A stretch of 64,000 nt of DNA from G963677445 sp963677445 (GTDB taxonomy: Bacteria; Bacteroidota; Ignavibacteria; Ignavibacteriales; Melioribacteraceae). The position numbers and the translations under genes are program-made. Shown in pieces: positions 55,010 through 63,940 of the stretch; within the stretch, counting starts at the first letter, position 1; every line of letters begins with the position of its first letter. The stretch is from assembly GCA_963677445.2 (NCBI GenBank), contig CAXXGF010000002.1:90361-154360 (forward strand), written 5' to 3'. The notes beneath the pieces were generated by a model. That model did not search any database, was not told the origin of the DNA, and was given only the letters and a program-made list of their open reading frames with translations.

Positions 55010-55378
55010 ATTGTTTTTCAACCTGAATTAGAGATAAGATTCTTTTCAAAACTCCGGATTGGATTCCTGTCTTGACAACCCATAAAACGGATGTCAAAGA
55101 GGAATAACATAGCATCAGGGAAATGAATTAGTAAAAGATTGTCATTCCTGCTGACGGGTTATTACAGAGCGCCTGACATCACGTATATTGAAATGCAACT
55201 ATTATATCATTTTCTTTCATAGAAAAACAAAATAATAACAGTAAGAATTCTTCGTTATCCTCTCTCAATATTGTTTTTATCTTTTAAAGCGACCTCAATC
55301 TGCAGAGCCACTCTGTGCTTTATTAAGGGGCATTAAATTTTATTGTATTTGTTGTTTTGGTTTTAATTAAGTTTAAAG
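55010..55378. other. Gene-free region before the His-rich gene
   Basis: 369 bases containing the TGTCATTCC-type repeat (55072-55165) and an AT-rich leader. TTGTATTTGTTGTTTTGG at about 55341 could be promoter sequence for the metal-related pair that follows. No gene seen. Confidence 0.5.
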
Positions 55379-55702
55379 ATGCAAATAATTTTGAAAGGTA
55401 CATATTTTTCGCGTTTTGTATATGCAATAGCGCTTACTATTTTAATAATTGCCGGGTCAAAGGATTTATTCCATAATCATGAGCACGATCTTAATGAACA
55501 TGAAGATTGCCCGGTACATGTATTTAACTTATATACACAATCCGAAGAAATTGTTTATTATGAATTTAATTCAATAATAACATTTATAATTATAACATAT
55601 TCTGTTTCTCCTGTACCTTCAAAATTTGAATTTGTTTATTATTTCTTTTTAAGAGCCCCGCCTCCTTTTTATTCACACACTACAGAAGTTGATTTCGCTT
55701 AG
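55379..55702 (+). CDS. His-rich small exported protein next to a TonB-dependent receptor
   Basis: A 107-residue protein. An N-terminal hydrophobic segment (FVYAIALTILIIAG) may be a signal anchor. Then FHNHEHDLNEHEDCPVHVFN gives a His/Asp/Cys cluster able to bind zinc, nickel or cobalt, and a second hydrophobic stretch (ITFIIITYSV) follows. It ends SHTTEVDF. The gene is 95 bases upstream of a TonB-dependent receptor gene on the same strand, so a metal-handling role for the pair is inferred. No family recognised. Confidence 0.6.
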   Translation: MQIILKGTYFSRFVYAIALTILIIAGSKDLFHNHEHDLNEHEDCPVHVFNLYTQSEEIVYYEFNSIITFIIITYSVSPVPSKFEFVYYFFLRAPPPFYSHTTEVDFA

Positions 55703-55797
55703 CGATGACGGTATTGGAAACTTAATCCGGTTAATTAGTAACGTCTGATTTACTAAGCGGGCATTTATTAAATTCAGTTGATTAAAAAGGAGTTTCT

Positions 55798-58142
55798 ATG
55801 AAAATCATAGAATTTTTTTCTATCTGCTTTTTATTGCTTTCGCTTGCTCAATTTAATATTAAAGCGGAAAATTTTAAAGCAAACGTTCAAGAAAAGTCTT
55901 TGGAGAAGACAATGTTCCCCTTGTTGGAGCGCATGTTTCCCTTCCATCCCTCGAAAGAGGCACAGTAACAAATAAAAATGGTGAATTTTCTTTCAGCAAT
56001 ATCCCAATTGGCAATCAAAGATTTTCAGTCAGCTATATCGGGTATGAATCTTTATTACAGCTTGTTGATATCGAAGGTGACTTAGTTGAATTAACATTTA
56101 CTCTTAAACAGACAGCAATTCAAACAGAAACAATAGTTATTACCGGAAATCCTTACGCTAACAGTCCGTTGAATACACCCCAGGATATAACCTCGATAAG
56201 CGGCCATGAAATGCTGAAAAAAGAATCGGCCTCGCTTGGCAAAACAATTGAGTCAATACCGGGAGTTTATAACATGTCGGCGGGATCTGTTGCCGGAAAA
56301 CCGGTGATCAGGGGTCATTCCGGCGAGCGGGTATTGACATTAACTGACGGCATTCCGCTGGAATATCAGCAATATGGAGAAAGGCATGCTCCCAATATAG
56401 AGATTAACAATTTTGAACGGGTGGAAGTAGTAAAAGGAGCTTCAAGCTTACTTTATGGTTCCGACGCCATGGGAGGAGCGGTTAATTTGATCTCTCATCC
56501 TTATCATTTTTCCACCGACAGTAAATTTAATTTAGGCGGCAGATTAAGCGGCAACTATTCTTCAAATAATAATGAATATATGACAGGACTGAATCTTAAC
56601 GCTTCAGGCAATCTTTTCTCCTTTTTCGGAAGTATTGTTAAAAGAAAAGCAGATAATTTCAACACACCTGAAGCTGACTCATATTCAGTTACCATGAAAA
56701 GGGGAGATCCCAAATTTACCGGGGAAATACCCAACACTAATTTTGAACAACTTAACAGCTCAGTCGGCATAGGCTATCTTTCACCATTCGGAATAATTTC
56801 GGCTGATTATAAAAATTATATTAATAAGAACAACTTCCTGCTGCCAACCGGAAAACCGATCGGGTTAAATCTGGAAAATCATATCGCCGCGTTAAAAGGA
56901 AATTTCCCCCTTGAAAACTTTATTCTGCGGCCAAAATTCAGTTATCAAAAAAATATCAGAAAAGCGACCAAAGCAGGACAGGATTATTCTTCCCTGCCCG
57001 ATTCCGCCGCGGTAAACCTTGAACTTGATGTTTATACTGCCCGTTTTGATGTTGAAAATATTGATCTTTTCGATTTATCCGGCTCTTTTGGTTTTGAAGT
57101 AAAACATTACGATCACAGGAACGTGGGAACAGTTCCTCTTCAACCAACCGGCTATTTTACGAACTACTCTCTTTATATTTTTGAAGAATGGAGAGAAAAT
57201 AAATTAACATTAAACATTGGCGCTCGATTTGATTACCGAAATCAAACATTTTACGGGACAACAACAAATCCGCTGCTGCGGGAAGATGATAATAGAAGTT
57301 ATACCAATTTGTCCGGATCGATAGGGGCTTCTTATAAACTGACCGATAATCTGACCGGATCAGTAAATTTCAGCCGCGGTTTCAGAACCCCGAGTTTCTT
57401 TAATCTCTATGTATACGGAGAACATGGAGGAGTATTCGCCTTCCAGATTGGCAATCCCGACTTAAAAAATGAAACATCTTTTGATATCAGCGGTTCGCTT
57501 AACTTTATTAATGATATTATCAAATCATCCGCCACTATATTTTACAACACCGTTGATAATTATATATTTCTTTATAACGCGCCCGATCATCCTTTGGCCC
57601 CATCCGGAAAAACATTTGTTTTCGCTCACGATCAGGCGGACGCCCGGTTATTTGGTTTTGAGTTAAACATTGAATCACGGCTTGCGAGTTGGCTGACTGT
57701 TCATGCCGACTACTCAACTCTCAGAAGCAGGTTTCTCAACGGACCCTGGGAAGAGGATGAGCTTCCATTAATGCCTCCTGATCGCGCCTCGGCAGGAACA
57801 AAATTTTTACTGCCGGACTTCAGCCTCTTAAACACTCCATATATTATGCTTAACGCAAAGTATGTGTCCGATAAGGATGCGGCCGGGATTTATGAACCCT
57901 TCGGGCAATTTGATGAAGGCATCGGACCTGATATCCCGTTTGGCGTTTGTTCAACCGGCGATTACTTTTTGCTCAACGCCGGTTTCGGTTTTATAACAGA
58001 AATATCAGACCGGCAATTAATGTTTGATTTTGAAATAACCAATATACTCGATGAAGTTTACCGTGACTTTTTTGATACTTATAAAGGTTACAGCTTATCC
58101 CCCGGCAGATCATTTAACCTGAGGTTTAATCTGCTGTTTTAA
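55798..58142 (+). pseudogene. TonB-dependent receptor, frameshifted in the N-terminal domain
   Basis: The ATG at 55798 (RBS AAGGAG) opens a signal peptide (FFSICFLLLSLAQFNIKA) and ends prematurely at 55965. One base out, the sequence GEDNVPLVGAHVSLPS, RGTVTNKNGEFSFSNIPIG is the carboxypeptidase-regulatory-like N-domain, joined by TQTETIVITGNPYANSP to the plug (VIRGHSGERVLTLTDGIPLE; ERVEVVKGASSLLYGSDAMG). The beta-barrel ends YSLSPGRSFNLRFNLLF with a terminal Phe. A single-base loss near 55905 explains the stop. The mature receptor (about 780 residues) would import a scarce substrate across the outer membrane using TonB. The His-rich neighbour suggests a metal complex. Confidence 0.85.
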
Positions 58143-58201
58143 TTGTTGAATAGCGCTGGCATAAATAGATGACAGTCAATTCGGACACCTAAAAAAATAA
58201 A

Positions 58202-58243
58202 CCCGGATTTGTTATCAGAATTATCTTTAATGACAAATCCGGG
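58202..58243. terminator. Strong hairpin after the TonB-dependent receptor gene
   Basis: CCCGGATTTGTTA (58202) pairs with TGACAAATCCGGG (58231), a 12-13 bp stem with a 16-base loop, 60 bases after the receptor stop. An A-run precedes it; the following T-run is short, so it may act best on the minus strand or as an mRNA 3' end stabiliser. Confidence 0.5.
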
Positions 58244-58308
58244 ATAATTTCCCTTAATGAATCGGCGGAATTTGAACCTGGATTTATTGCATACTCCGGG
58301 TAATAAAA

Positions 58309-58378
58309 ATGATCAGCGAAACATTATGAAAAGAGGGTTTGAATTAAAAGGCTTTTGAGCGAGTTCATTTAAATGCTA
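58309..58378 (+). pseudogene. Decayed copy of the addiction-module gene start
   Basis: ATGATCAGCGAAACATTATG, then AAAAGAGGGTTTGAATTAAA and GGCTTTTGAGCGAGTTCATTT match the start of the gene at 59720 over about 70 bases with several mismatches and indels. The reading frame is not maintained. It is a duplicated, degraded fragment of that small gene; 58143-58541 holds nothing else apart from the hairpin at 58202. Confidence 0.8.
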
Positions 58379-58541
58379 TTTTGCCCGGAAGATTAGATAA
58401 ACGGGGATTAAAATTTTTTTTATTCTGCCATCTTTCGCAACAAAATAATTATTACCGGGTATAATAAGAAAGTCGAACTGAACCTCACTAATTTGGTCTT
58501 GCGAGGCGCTCCCTTAAATATCGAAGGATAAATGTAGAAAG

Positions 58542-59297
58542 ATGAACGCAAATGTCTTAATTATCTTTATAATATTTTGCAGTCTTTTTCAATGCCGGGA
58601 AATAATAAATACAACAGAGTCAAACACTGATGAGGTTGAAATTTACATGACGGTTATAAATTTTTTGATGGAACATTCAGGACCAATGTTTCTTCCCGAT
58701 AGCCTGGTTGAGGACAGTGATAGATTATTTTCAGAAGAGGACAGTCTGTTTTTTGATGAGGAATTTTTAAGGCTTTTACCAGATTTTATCAGAGAACAAG
58801 ATTCAATAAACAGATATCGAGAAGATTATATAAGTCGGAATAACCTGAAACCGGTAATTATTATTAGCGATAGAACCACTTTTAGCGGATTAAATGATTT
58901 TTCTACTGAAGTTTCAATTATTAAAGGATCTTATTTCCCGGGTTATTCTGAAAGTTTATATGATGATATTTTTACAAAGAATAAAAATCAATCTAAAATC
59001 AGTATTGATATTAGAACTGACAATTATATCGCTGTTACATGGCCGTCAGACACTCTGAATATATGGCAAAAAAACAATGGTTTCGGCGCCATATTTGATT
59101 CTTTATATTCCGGATATTTTAGCTTTTTTGGTTTCGCCGGCAGTTCAAAAATTGCCTTTAATAAACAAAAAAATATTGCGTTCTTATTTTTTTCATTTCA
59201 TATTGCCCCGTTGAATGGTTCAGGCAATTATTTTCTTCTGGAAAAGAAAGGAAATAAATGGGAGATTATAAAAAAAAGGCAATGTTATATTTCATAA
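58542..59297 (+). CDS. Hypothetical exported protein (possible lipoprotein)
   Basis: A 251-residue protein with an N-terminal hydrophobic segment (VLIIFIIFCSLFQC) that may be a lipobox-type signal. The rest is an acidic linker (EDSDRLFSEEDSLFFDEEF) followed by a beta-rich domain (VIIISDRTTFSGLNDFS; GFGAIFDSLYSGYFSFFG; NIAFLFFSFHIAPLNGSG; NYFLLEKKGNKWEIIKKR). The final motif resembles the closing strands of snoaL/NTF2-like secreted proteins, but I cannot assign a family. Confidence 0.6.
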   Translation: MNANVLIIFIIFCSLFQCREIINTTESNTDEVEIYMTVINFLMEHSGPMFLPDSLVEDSDRLFSEEDSLFFDEEFLRLLPDFIREQDSINRYREDYISRNNLKPVIIISDRTTFSGLNDFSTEVSIIKGSYFPGYSESLYDDIFTKNKNQSKISIDIRTDNYIAVTWPSDTLNIWQKNNGFGAIFDSLYSGYFSFFGFAGSSKIAFNKQKNIAFLFFSFHIAPLNGSGNYFLLEKKGNKWEIIKKRQCYIS

Positions 59298-59719
59298 CCG
59301 CGGAAAACAAAACAGAATGAGTGGCGACAAAAATAAAATTTGTTATTTGCATTCCGGTTTATGGCGAGGCAGCTGTTTCGTTATACGCTGAAGATGGCAT
59401 GACCCGGATTAACAAAAAGTCAAAAACGCCGGGTTTTGTGATACTTTCGTACCAAGTATTCTGACTGGTTCAAATTTATTGAGGAACAATGAATTAAGCC
59501 AGGATTCATTATTAAAGAATTACTTTACTATTTCCACCCGTTGTAAACAATATAATGTTACTTTTATACCTTGGACCGGGAACTACGTTTTCAATACAAC
59601 AAATCTGTTTAACGGGATTTCGGCAATATACAGCAGCCAATATTTTACTTGTATTTTTCAGATTTTGATTTTAAATTGCGCGAACAAGGTGAAAATTGTA
59701 ATAAACCCGGGTAAAAAAA
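59298..59719. other. Intergenic region, no supported gene
   Basis: 422 bases. An 83-residue ORF (59479-59730) overlaps the next gene by 11 bases and looks like random hydrophobic sequence; I do not call it. No repeat family from elsewhere in the window is evident. Confidence 0.5.
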
Positions 59720-59929
59720 ATGATCAGTGAAACATTACGCAAAGAGATTTTGAATTTAAAGGCTTTAGAGCGAGTTCATTTAGTGGAAATATTACTGGAA
59801 AGCCTTGACAAACCGGATGTCGAAGTTCAAAAAATATGGATCGAAGAATCTGAAAAACGATACGACGCGTATAAAGCGGGCAGAATAAAGGCTTCATCCT
59901 ACGAAGAGATAATTGACCGGATAGTATAA
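59720..59929 (+). CDS. Addiction-module antitoxin-like protein (PF09720 type)
   Basis: A 69-residue protein: LRKEILNLKALERVHLVEIL, then LESLDKP and IWIEESEKRYDAYKAGRIKA, typical of the PF09720 'addiction module component' family (the antitoxin of RelE/ParE-like pairs). The WxxExxxRxxxYxxG core is present. No toxin gene follows; recN lies 10 bases downstream on the other strand. It is therefore an orphan or a solo gene. A degraded 5' copy lies 1.4 kb upstream. Confidence 0.8.
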   Translation: MISETLRKEILNLKALERVHLVEILLESLDKPDVEVQKIWIEESEKRYDAYKAGRIKASSYEEIIDRIV

Positions 59930-59939
59930 CAGGCTTTTT

Positions 59940-61647
59940 TCAACAGGAAGCGATAAGTTCCTTCGCGTTTTGCAGGGCCGATTCCGAGACTCCCTCTCCG
60001 CTTATCAGTTTTGCTATTTCAACGATATGTTCATCTTCACTTAAGGGGCGGATGACGCTGATGGTTCTCTCCTCGCTATCCATTTTTTCCACGACATAAT
60101 GATAATCGGCAAAAGCTGCTATCTGGGGCAGGTGGGTGATGGCGATAATCTGGTGGAAAGAGGCAAGTTCTTTCATGGCGCGGCCTGTTTTCTGGGCTAT
60201 TCTGCCACTTACACCGGTGTCAATTTCATCGAAAATCAGTAAGGGGAGTCTGTCATTTTTCGCGAGCACAGATTTCATTGAGAGCATAACACGTGAAATT
60301 TCACCTCCCGAGGCGACTTTGGCGAGTGGTTTGGGGTCCTCACCTTTGTTGGTGGAAAGGTAAAATTCAACTTCATCACATCCGAACCTGTCGAAGCCTC
60401 TTTTTTCACCATCCACCAATAAATAATTATCAACGTTATTATTTGATTGCAGCGCTGAAATCGATGTTCTGAAATCGGAATCGCTGATGCCAAGTCCCGC
60501 GAGTGATTTTTTTATGCTTCCCTTAATCTCCGCAGAGGATTTTTCTCTTATCCCGGTCAACCGTTTAGCGTGATTTCCGGCTTTAATTCTTTGGGCTTCA
60601 ATTTTTTCTTCCAGCTCCGCAATTTTCCCGCTGAAATTTTCCGCCAGTTCAAAATCTTCCCCAATCTTTTTTCTGTATTCCAGCAGATCACTTAGGGCGG
60701 GTCCAAACTTTTTCTTCAGCATTTTAATCGATCCGGCGCGCTCCCTTAATTCATCGAGATATTTTGGCTCCAGTTCTATGCCGTCACGGTAACCGCGTGT
60801 AAATTCGGCTATATCATTTATCACTTCGGCGGCTGAATCACACTCTTTCTCTTTTTCATTGAATGAGTTGTCTATTTCCGCCAGTATCCCCAGTTTATCC
60901 CTGATCTCCATAATGCGGTCATAAAGGGGATTTTCACCCTCGTAAAGTGAAGAATAAACCTCGTTGGTCAGCTCAAGCAGCCTTTCCGAATTTTCCAGAA
61001 CTTTAATTTCATTTTCAATATTTACATCTTCATCAGGCTGGGGATTTATCCGGTCGATCTCTTTTATCTGGAATTCATAAAGTTCTCTTTTTTCACGAAT
61101 ATTCCTTTCTGCCGACTTTAACTCCCTCAATTGTTTGAGAAGCTCTTCCAGCTTTTCCCTCTCCCTGGTATATTTTTCCATTTCGCTGTTCAGGTTGCTG
61201 AAGCTGTCGAGCATTCTTTATATGCAGCTCAGGTTTCAGCAGCGACTGATGATCATGCTGACCGTGAAGATCAACCAGCAGATCGCCGGTTTCCTTAACA
61301 AGTGAAAGGGGAACAGGGGTATCATTAATAAAACAGCGGTTTGATCCTTTAAGGGAAACTTCTCTTCTGATAATCAGTTCGGGCTGGAATTCAATGTCAT
61401 TGTCCGACAGTATTTTTTCGACAGCCCCATTTGATTCAAGCTCAAATATTCCTTCAACTACAGCCTTTTTGGCTCCCTTCCTTACCGCTTCAGTAGATGC
61501 ACGCTCACCAAGCAAAAGTCCCAGGGCGCCAACCAGTATGGATTTACCCGCTCCCGTCTCCCCGGTGATGATATTCAACCCCTTTCTGAATTCCACCTGG
61601 ATATTCTCAATAAGAGCGTAATCTTTAATCTGAAGGGATGTTAACAT
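59940..61647 (-). pseudogene. recN: DNA repair protein RecN, frameshifted
   Basis: Two overlapping frames make RecN. The first (from 61647) has MLTSLQIKDYALIENIQVEF, the Walker A GETGAGKSIL and HGQHDHQSLLKPELHIK. The second starts at MLDSFSNLNSEMEKY and carries the coiled coil, the ABC signature region (KVASGGEISRVMLSMK), Walker B LLIFDEIDTGVSG and ITHLPQIAAFADYHY. One extra A between them near 61213 (AAGAATG) causes the break; removing it yields about 568 residues, the normal RecN length. RecN is an SMC-like ATPase acting at DNA double-strand breaks. It is a conserved single-copy gene, so a sequencing indel is likely. Confidence 0.9.
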
Positions 61648-61955
61648 TTTCTCCGCTGAAAGAAATATAAAATATAAACTACAAAGTTACTAAAGTTACG
61701 ACCCTTTTGCACTACAAATGAAATTTTTCCGAACCTTGATTTGACATTCACGGAATATATATTTATCTTTTAAGTCCGATTAATTATGATTCTATAAGTT
61801 GTTCTTAATATATATTGAATTTCAGTAACACAAAGTTTATATTGCGGGGTGGAGTTCGCCGCGGCGAATAGCTCATCGGGCTCATAACCCGAAGGTTGTA
61901 TTTTGAAATGTTGTTTATTCAGAGTTATTGTTTTCTGAAGAAAAAAAGTTTATAT
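61648..61955. other. Intergenic region with a broken tRNA-like fragment
   Basis: AT-rich spacer between recN and tRNA-Met. It contains the tRNA-like fragment at 61843-61900 and, at about 61804-61838, sequence that may be the tRNA promoter. Nothing else is visible. Confidence 0.5.
61843..61900 (+). pseudogene. Partial tRNA-Met-like fragment with a GC palindrome in the D-arm
   Basis: GCGGGGTGGAG matches the 5' acceptor/D region of the intact tRNA at 61956, and TAGCTCATCGGGCTCATAAC then CCGAAGGTTGT matches its D-stem, anticodon arm and variable loop. Between them CAATTGG of the intact gene is replaced by the 14-bp perfect palindrome TTCGCCGCGGCGAA (61855-61868). The T-arm and 3' acceptor are missing. 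It cannot give a working tRNA; it is a rearranged remnant. The anticodon reads CAT. Confidence 0.75.
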
Positions 61956-62028
<73 letters not shown>

Positions 62029-62033
62029 CTAAG

Positions 62034-62066
62034 AAAAGCCGGTCAGGAGAGTCTGATCGGCTTTTT
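62034..62066 (+). terminator. Rho-independent terminator after tRNA-Met
   Basis: AAGCCGGTCAG pairs with CTGATCGGCTT (with one or two bulges or mismatches) and is followed by TTTTTCATTTT. An almost identical hairpin is duplicated at 63605 with one changed loop base, as part of the tandem unit. Confidence 0.8.
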
Positions 62067-62246
62067 CATTTTAAATACAATTACCGAGGGAAAAAATGTA
62101 TGTGGTTTACGTTATCAGGTCAATTGAAGGTCTGATTTATACCGGGTCAACTGAGGACTTTCAAAAAAGACTTTTTCAACATAACAACAAACTTGCAGGC
62201 TGGACAAAAAGAGGAAACAACTGGAAACCTTTTATCCTTGAATATT

Positions 62247-63406
62247 ATACCAAAGTGAAAATAAATATGGTCCAGCTATTGCATCTGGATTAGTTTTTTG
62301 TTATCTTTGGACTAAAAAGGTATTCATCTATGGCAGCTCCCAAAATTGTCTCAATTAAAGAATCTACTCCTGAGCTTAAAAAGCTCCTTAAACATGCAAA
62401 ACCTCTGATTGCCCCTCGATTACGTATGCTCATTGAAATGAAAAATTATGCTAATGGCATCTCTAAACGTGATCTCGCTGACCGGATCGGCGTCAATCAC
62501 AATAGTGTCCAGACCTGGAGAACTATGTATGAGAAAGGAGGCATTGATCTCCTTTGCAGTCACAAGAAAACAGGTTTTCGTCCCTCGGTATTCTCTAAAG
62601 AAGAACATAAAGCAATCGAACAGAAATTAAACGATCCCTACAATGGATTACCTGGATACAAAGAATTATTAAGCTGGATTGAGCAGAAGTTCAATAAGAA
62701 AGTAAAATATAATACTCTATTAAAATATTGTATCAGAAATTTTGGCTCAAAACCAAAGGTTGCGCGTAAAAGTCACGAAAACAAGGATAAAGAAGCGGCT
62801 GAGGCTTTAAAAAAAACTTTGGTCTGATTTGCAGGAATGCAATAGCTGATAAAGTAGAGAGATATAGAAGAGTAAACCTATATTACCAGGATGAAAGCAG
62901 GTTCGGATTATTTACCAAAAACGGAAGGGCGTTAACAGCCAGGGGGATTAAGCCAATATGCACCTTCAAACAGGTATTTCAGTCAACATATTTATACGGA
63001 GCATTTTCACCAATTGATGGAAAAAGTTTTCAGCTGGAGTTACCAGAATGTAATTCCGAATGGTTTCAATTATTCTTAGATGAGTTTTCCAAAGAAGACC
63101 CTGATGAACTAAAACTGATAGTTCTGGATAATGGCCCTTTTCACAAAGCCAAAGCGTTGAAGATTCCGGAAAATATAGTATTATTATTCTTACCTCCTTA
63201 TTGTCCTGAATTAAATCCGGCAGAAAAAATATGGGCAAAATTCAAGAGAGATTTTACAAACAAATTATTTTCATCAATGGAAGAACTGAGAGAATATGTC
63301 TGTGAATTGGCAAAAAATCTAACGCCTGAAGAAGTCATTAGTATTAGTTCATATGCTTATATTTTTTCGGACCCTTTTTGGACTGAGGTATAATTCACTA
63401 TGGTAT
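62247..63406 (+). mobile_element. IS630-type insertion sequence, about 1.16 kb
   Basis: Terminal inverted repeats ATACCAAAGTGAA (left, 62247) and ATACCATAGTGAA (reverse complement of the right end, 63406) match over 12 of 13 bases. The element sits within a GIY-YIG gene whose uninterrupted sequence is present at 63664, so both junctions can be read: GAATATTA and TACTATATTC flank it, consistent with TA target duplication as in IS630/Tc1 elements. It encodes one transposase in two frames. The right end retains a short non-coding tail. Insertion is recent because the split gene has hardly diverged from its neighbour. Confidence 0.9.
62330..63393 (+). CDS. IS630-family transposase, two frames with probable programmed -1 frameshift
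   Basis: The first frame (62330-62827, 165 residues) holds the HTH domain (ISKRDLADRIGVNHNSVQTW) and ends VALKKTLV-like after an A8 run. Stepping back one base at TTA AAA AAA AAC continues in the second frame as NFGLICRNAIADKVERY, giving a DDE catalytic domain: first Asp in YYQDESRFGLF, second in LIVLDNGPFHK, Glu in ELNPAEKIWAKFK. The joined protein is about 354 residues, as expected for an IS630 transposase. A-run slippage is known in this family, so unlike the other breaks this frameshift is likely functional. It cuts and pastes DNA at TA targets. Confidence 0.85.
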
Positions 63407-63536
63407 TACTATATTCTGAGTGAAGCCAGAAAAAGAGAAAAGTGGTTCAAAACCGGTTGTGGAAGAGATTATATTCGAAATATCCTTAAATTTTTGGCTA
63501 TTGAATCAAATTCCGAATAATAGTTTTGTGCTTACG

Positions 63537-63598
63537 GGTAGAGTGTCGGGCTCATAATCCGCCGCGGCGGATTGTTGGTTCAAGTCCAGCCCCCGCTA
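63537..63598 (+). pseudogene. tRNA-Met 3' fragment with GC palindrome in place of the variable-region stem
   Basis: GGGTAGAGTGTCGGGCTCAT resembles the D-stem/anticodon arm of a Met tRNA (anticodon CAT). Then AATCCGCCGCGGCGGATT (63556-63573, an 18-bp perfect palindrome) replaces AACCCGAAGGTT of the intact gene, and GTTGGTTCAAGTCCAGC plus CCCCGCTACTA match its T-arm and 3' acceptor exactly. The 5' acceptor is absent, so no functional tRNA is possible. It carries the same 3' end and terminator as the true gene. Confidence 0.75.
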
Positions 63599-63604
63599 CT
63601 AAGA

Positions 63605-63636
63605 AAAGCCGGTCAGGAGAATCTGATCGGCTTTTT
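63605..63636 (+). terminator. Duplicated rho-independent terminator
   Basis: Same hairpin as at 62034 (AAGCCGGTCAG ... CTGATCGGCTT then TTTTTC), with one loop change. It lies between the tRNA 3' fragment and the intact GIY-YIG gene. Confidence 0.75.
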
Positions 63637-63663
63637 CATTTTAAATAATTATTGAGGGAAAAA

Positions 63664-63927
63664 ATGTATGTGGTTTACGTTATCAGGTCAATTGAAGGTC
63701 TGATTTATACCGGGTCAACTGAGGACTTTCAAAAAAGACTTTTTCAACATAACAACAAACTTGCAGGCTGGACAAAAAGAGGAAACAACTGGAAACCTTT
63801 TATCCTTGAATATTACTATATTCTGAGTGAAGCCAGAAAAAGAGAAAAGTGGTTCAAAACCGGTTGTGGAAGAGATTATATTCGAAATACCCTTAAATTT
63901 TTGGCTATTGAATCAAATTCCGAATAA
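63664..63927 (+). CDS. GIY-YIG endonuclease (UPF0213-like), intact copy
   Basis: An 87-residue protein: MYVVYVIRSIEGLIYTGSTE, with the GIY-type YVVYVI strand and YIG-type YTG turn, an Arg in DFQKRLFQHN, and a Glu in ARKREKWFKTGCG, the residues forming the single metal-binding site of this nuclease fold. The ATG at 63664 (RBS GAGGG) matches copy 1; an in-frame start at 63652 would add four residues. Such one-domain proteins are structure-selective or sequence-specific DNA nucleases of uncertain role. It directly follows a tRNA 3' fragment and its terminator, and the whole unit is tandemly repeated. Confidence 0.9.
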   Translation: MYVVYVIRSIEGLIYTGSTEDFQKRLFQHNNKLAGWTKRGNNWKPFILEYYYILSEARKREKWFKTGCGRDYIRNTLKFLAIESNSE

Positions 63928-63940
63928 TAGTTTTGTGCTT

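Larger units (their letters stand above)
62096..63520 (+). pseudogene. GIY-YIG endonuclease gene, copy 1, split by an IS630-type element
   Basis: The 5' half (62096-62245) encodes MYVVYVIRSIEGLIYTGSTE and continues to FILEYY. The 3' half resumes at 63407 and runs to 63520 with LSEARKREKWFKTGCGRDYI. Taken together they equal the intact copy at 63664 with very few differences. The split is exactly at the insertion point of the IS630-type element. The intact protein would be an 87-residue GIY-YIG nuclease (GIY-like YVVYVI, YIG-like LIYTGS, catalytic Arg and Glu). Disrupted by insertion. Confidence 0.9.
63521..63927 (+). repeat. 407-bp tandem unit: tRNA 3' fragment, terminator, GIY-YIG gene
   Basis: TAGTTTTGTGCTTACGGGTA begins at 63521 and again at 63928, a period of 407 bases. 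Between them lie a tRNA-like fragment (about 63537-63598), a terminator (63605) and an intact GIY-YIG gene (63664-63927). The first unit in the array starts with the full tRNA-Met (61956) and is lengthened by the IS element. The last unit leaves the window at 64000, so total copy number is unknown. Confidence 0.9.

Noticed and set aside
59479..59730. 83-residue ORF before the antitoxin gene
   Set aside because: No RBS, no recognisable composition, and it overlaps the antitoxin start.
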